Assembly (NCBI GenBank): GCA_000320545.1
Contig: ADNK01001702.1
Span: 1 to 35,765 of the forward strand
Source: Bigelowiella natans CCMP2755
Taxonomy: Eukaryota; Cercozoa; Chlorarachniophyceae
DNA: 35,765 bases
Direction of reading: 5' to 3'
The translations under genes and the position numbers were made by a program. This document shows, in pieces, positions 34,482 through 35,765 of this stretch. Numbering within the stretch: the stretch's first letter is position 1; each line of letters begins with the position of its first letter. The notes beneath the pieces were generated by a model. The model was not told the DNA's origin and made no database searches. It was given only the letters and a program-made list of their open reading frames with translations.

Positions 34482-34897
34482 CATAAAGTGCGTGTGTGTG
34501 TGTGTGCGTTGCATATATTGAATTAATTAGGACCCCAAAGCTGTACGTGATCGAGTGTTTGCAGGGGTCAACAACCCTCTTTTCCCTGGCAAATACTACA
34601 AAAAATACGGTAGTACAAGGACCACGCTCGTCGGTGTGTTCGCTATTATTTCTTAGTCCTTTTTGCGAGGACAGAGATGCTGCTGTGCGAAGGCGAGTCA
34701 ATCGTATTGATCTACTTACATGCATTGTTATTATGATTATTATTGTTGTTGTTGTTATTCGTGCTCGCATCATCATCATCATCATCATCATTATTATCAT
34801 CATCATCATCATCATCATCACAGGCAAGAAAGGATTTGGAATCTACCGTATGAGCGCTGGTACTACATACGACGTAGACTACAAGCCATGGTACTAG
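34172..34897 (+). CDS. Unidentified protein C-terminus, at least three exons
   Basis: Exon 34531-34633 joins exon 34824-34897 in phase 1. A preceding exon 34266-34301 (YDKHISEIVSIQ) joins in phase 0. A basic exon ending at about 34231 would supply phase 2. The product ends FGIYRMSAGTTYDVDYKPWY, and the middle reads DRVFAGVNNPLFPGKYYKKY: aromatic and lysine-rich, not low-complexity, so it looks genuinely coding. No family is recognised. It may be a separate gene, or the real 3' part of the SGNH-like gene if the stop at 34030-34032 is bypassed by another splice choice. Confidence 0.45.
34426..34508. repeat. Inverted repeat around a (TA)n core
   Basis: CACACACACGCACTTTAT (34426-34443) pairs exactly with ATAAAGTGCGTGTGTGTG (34483-34500). 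The (TA)n between them is itself self-complementary, so the whole stretch can form one long hairpin or cruciform. Confidence 0.88.
34766..34820. repeat. (ATC)n microsatellite abutting an acceptor
   Basis: About 17 ATC/ATT units run directly into the CACAG acceptor of exon 34824. Confidence 0.9.
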
Positions 34898-34904
34898 AAG
34901 TAGC

Positions 34905-34944
34905 AGCAGTAGTAGTACTAGTAGTAGTAGTAGTAGTAGTAGTG
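34905..34944. repeat. (AGT)n microsatellite
   Basis: Begins 8 nt after the stop codon at 34895-34897, so it would lie in the 3' UTR. Confidence 0.85.
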
Positions 34945-35122
34945 AATACATATAATCATTAGGATCTCCCTTCTCCTATCTTCTTTGCCCATTGATTGGT
35001 TTCCCCTATTGCTACTGCTGCTGCTGCTGTTGTGGTTTCTTGATTATGAGCCTAGATCCATCCCCCTATCCATTGGTGTGTGATCTAGTCAATACGTCGA
35101 TAATCATGTTAATATTTTGCAG

Positions 35123-35149
35123 GTGGCTGTATCGGATGAACCTTTTCAG
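35123..35149 (+). CDS. Candidate 27-nt micro-exon
   Basis: ATTTTGCAG at 35114-35122 and CAG|GTAAGG at 35147-35154 are near-consensus splice sites bracketing 27 nt (VAVSDEPFQ in phase 0). No partner exon is certain. It may belong to an alternative end of the preceding gene or to the start of the next. Confidence 0.25.
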
Positions 35150-35159
35150 GTAAGGAGGG

Positions 35160-35212
35160 GGGGGAGGAGGAAAAGAAGAAGAAGAAGAAGAAGAAGAAGA
35201 AGAAGAAAAAGG
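35160..35212. repeat. (AAG)n purine tract
   Basis: G-runs and then about 12 AAG units, right after the candidate micro-exon's donor. Confidence 0.85.
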
Positions 35213-35462
35213 GGGAAAAAAGAAAGAAATATAATGTAGCAGAATGATTCCCAACTTTAAATTTAAAGACGACCGAATCTACCTAGAGATTTGGAATGAT
35301 GAATTTGCATGAGACAATATAATATCACACACATATATACATATACAACAGAGTCGTCCACCACGCGGCAGTATTAGGGCACTTGCTGACAGCTCATATG
35401 GTACAACATTATGATATTTTTGTCATGCTACCACAATTATAGTGTTTATCTTGCTCTTGGAA

Positions 35463-35615
35463 ATGGCTTCTGCCTTCTACTTCTCCTCCCATCGAGTTTC
35501 TTCTCTTCCACATTGTCGACGACCTAACAGTACCACCTTCCTCAAAAACGTGATAACTCTACCCAAACAGATTGTGTACAAGATCCTGGAATTGCTCAAA
35601 ACTGCTCTTAAGGAG
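35463..35615 (+). CDS. First exon of an unidentified gene (continues beyond window)
   Basis: ATG 35463 opens a 51-codon frame ending exactly at a GTAATG donor (35616). The first ~30 residues are rich in Ser, Arg, Phe and His with no acidic residue (MASAFYFSSHRVSSLPHCRR), as in organelle-targeting peptides. A helical LPKQIVYKILELLKTALKE segment follows. No family is recognised. Downstream sequence to the window end holds a G-run and no further exon that I can support. Confidence 0.4.
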
Positions 35616-35765
35616 GTAATGGGAGTGGGGGGGGGTGGGGTGGGGAGGGAGTTAAAATTCTAGCTTAATCACTCGCTTTTCCGTGCATGTATATTGTTTC
35701 GAGGCACTCATGATTCATGCCTATCATGCCTCTTGACCTATTGCGGTATTATCATCATCGATGTG

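Noticed and set aside
1-35765. tRNA, rRNA or CRISPR features
   Set aside because: No cloverleaf with conserved T-loop GTTCRANNC context, no rRNA-like block, and the repeats present are microsatellites or tandem duplications without spacer structure.

Overview
This window comes from an intron-rich eukaryotic nuclear genome, probably a microbial eukaryote or alga; I cannot name the species. Every recognisable protein is broken into small exons joined by GT-AG introns (the shortest well-supported ones are about 80-130 nt). Introns and intergenic DNA are full of microsatellites: (TA)n, (CA)n, (CT)n, (ATC)n, (ACT)n, (CTT)n. No prokaryotic operon, CRISPR array, rRNA or tRNA gene was seen. Gene models were built by matching splice phase across exons by eye. 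Exon edges are therefore predictions, firm where a conserved family guides them.

Layout, left to right. (1) 1-1265, minus strand: 5' part of a protein with an RNase H1-type N-terminal hybrid-binding domain, running off the left edge. (2) 3099-8171, plus strand: a ten-exon PIF1-family DNA helicase (756 aa as modelled), with possible extra 5' exons from about 2440. (3) 8.2-9.7 kb: a gene-poor island of different base texture, rich in TGCA/GCATGC. (4) 9757-12058, plus: EMG1/NEP1, the 18S rRNA pseudouridine N1-methyltransferase, in about 11 exons. (5) 13202-14380, minus: fibrillarin, three exons, 302 aa, facing EMG1 tail to tail. (6) 14.4-18.1 kb: a large island of the same texture, into which a 1613-bp hAT-like non-autonomous transposon (16298-17910) has inserted, with a perfect 8-bp target duplication. 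(7) 18322-19642, minus: a membrane-anchored DUF707-like protein (two exons, 396 aa). (8) 19.9-20.9 kb: another island, with a 406-bp inverted-repeat structure. (9) 22494-25955, plus: an unrecognised seven-exon gene encoding a 702-aa protein with an N-terminal membrane anchor. One intron holds a fragment resembling a Trm9/ALKBH8-type methyltransferase. (10) 26.0-27.4 kb: a further island. (11) about 28169-34032, plus: a gene of at least 17 exons for a type II membrane protein whose outer part matches, by eye, an SGNH/GDSL-like family. (12) 34172-34897 and 35123-35615: exons of one or two unidentified genes.

How the genes relate: EMG1 and fibrillarin are both nucleolar factors of small-subunit rRNA maturation. 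The RNase H1-like gene and PIF1 are divergently placed, and both families act on RNA:DNA hybrids or structured DNA. The DUF707-like protein, the 702-aa orphan and the SGNH-like protein each have one N-terminal membrane segment and a large soluble part, suggesting secretory-pathway or surface work. These links are inference from position and family, not proof of common function.
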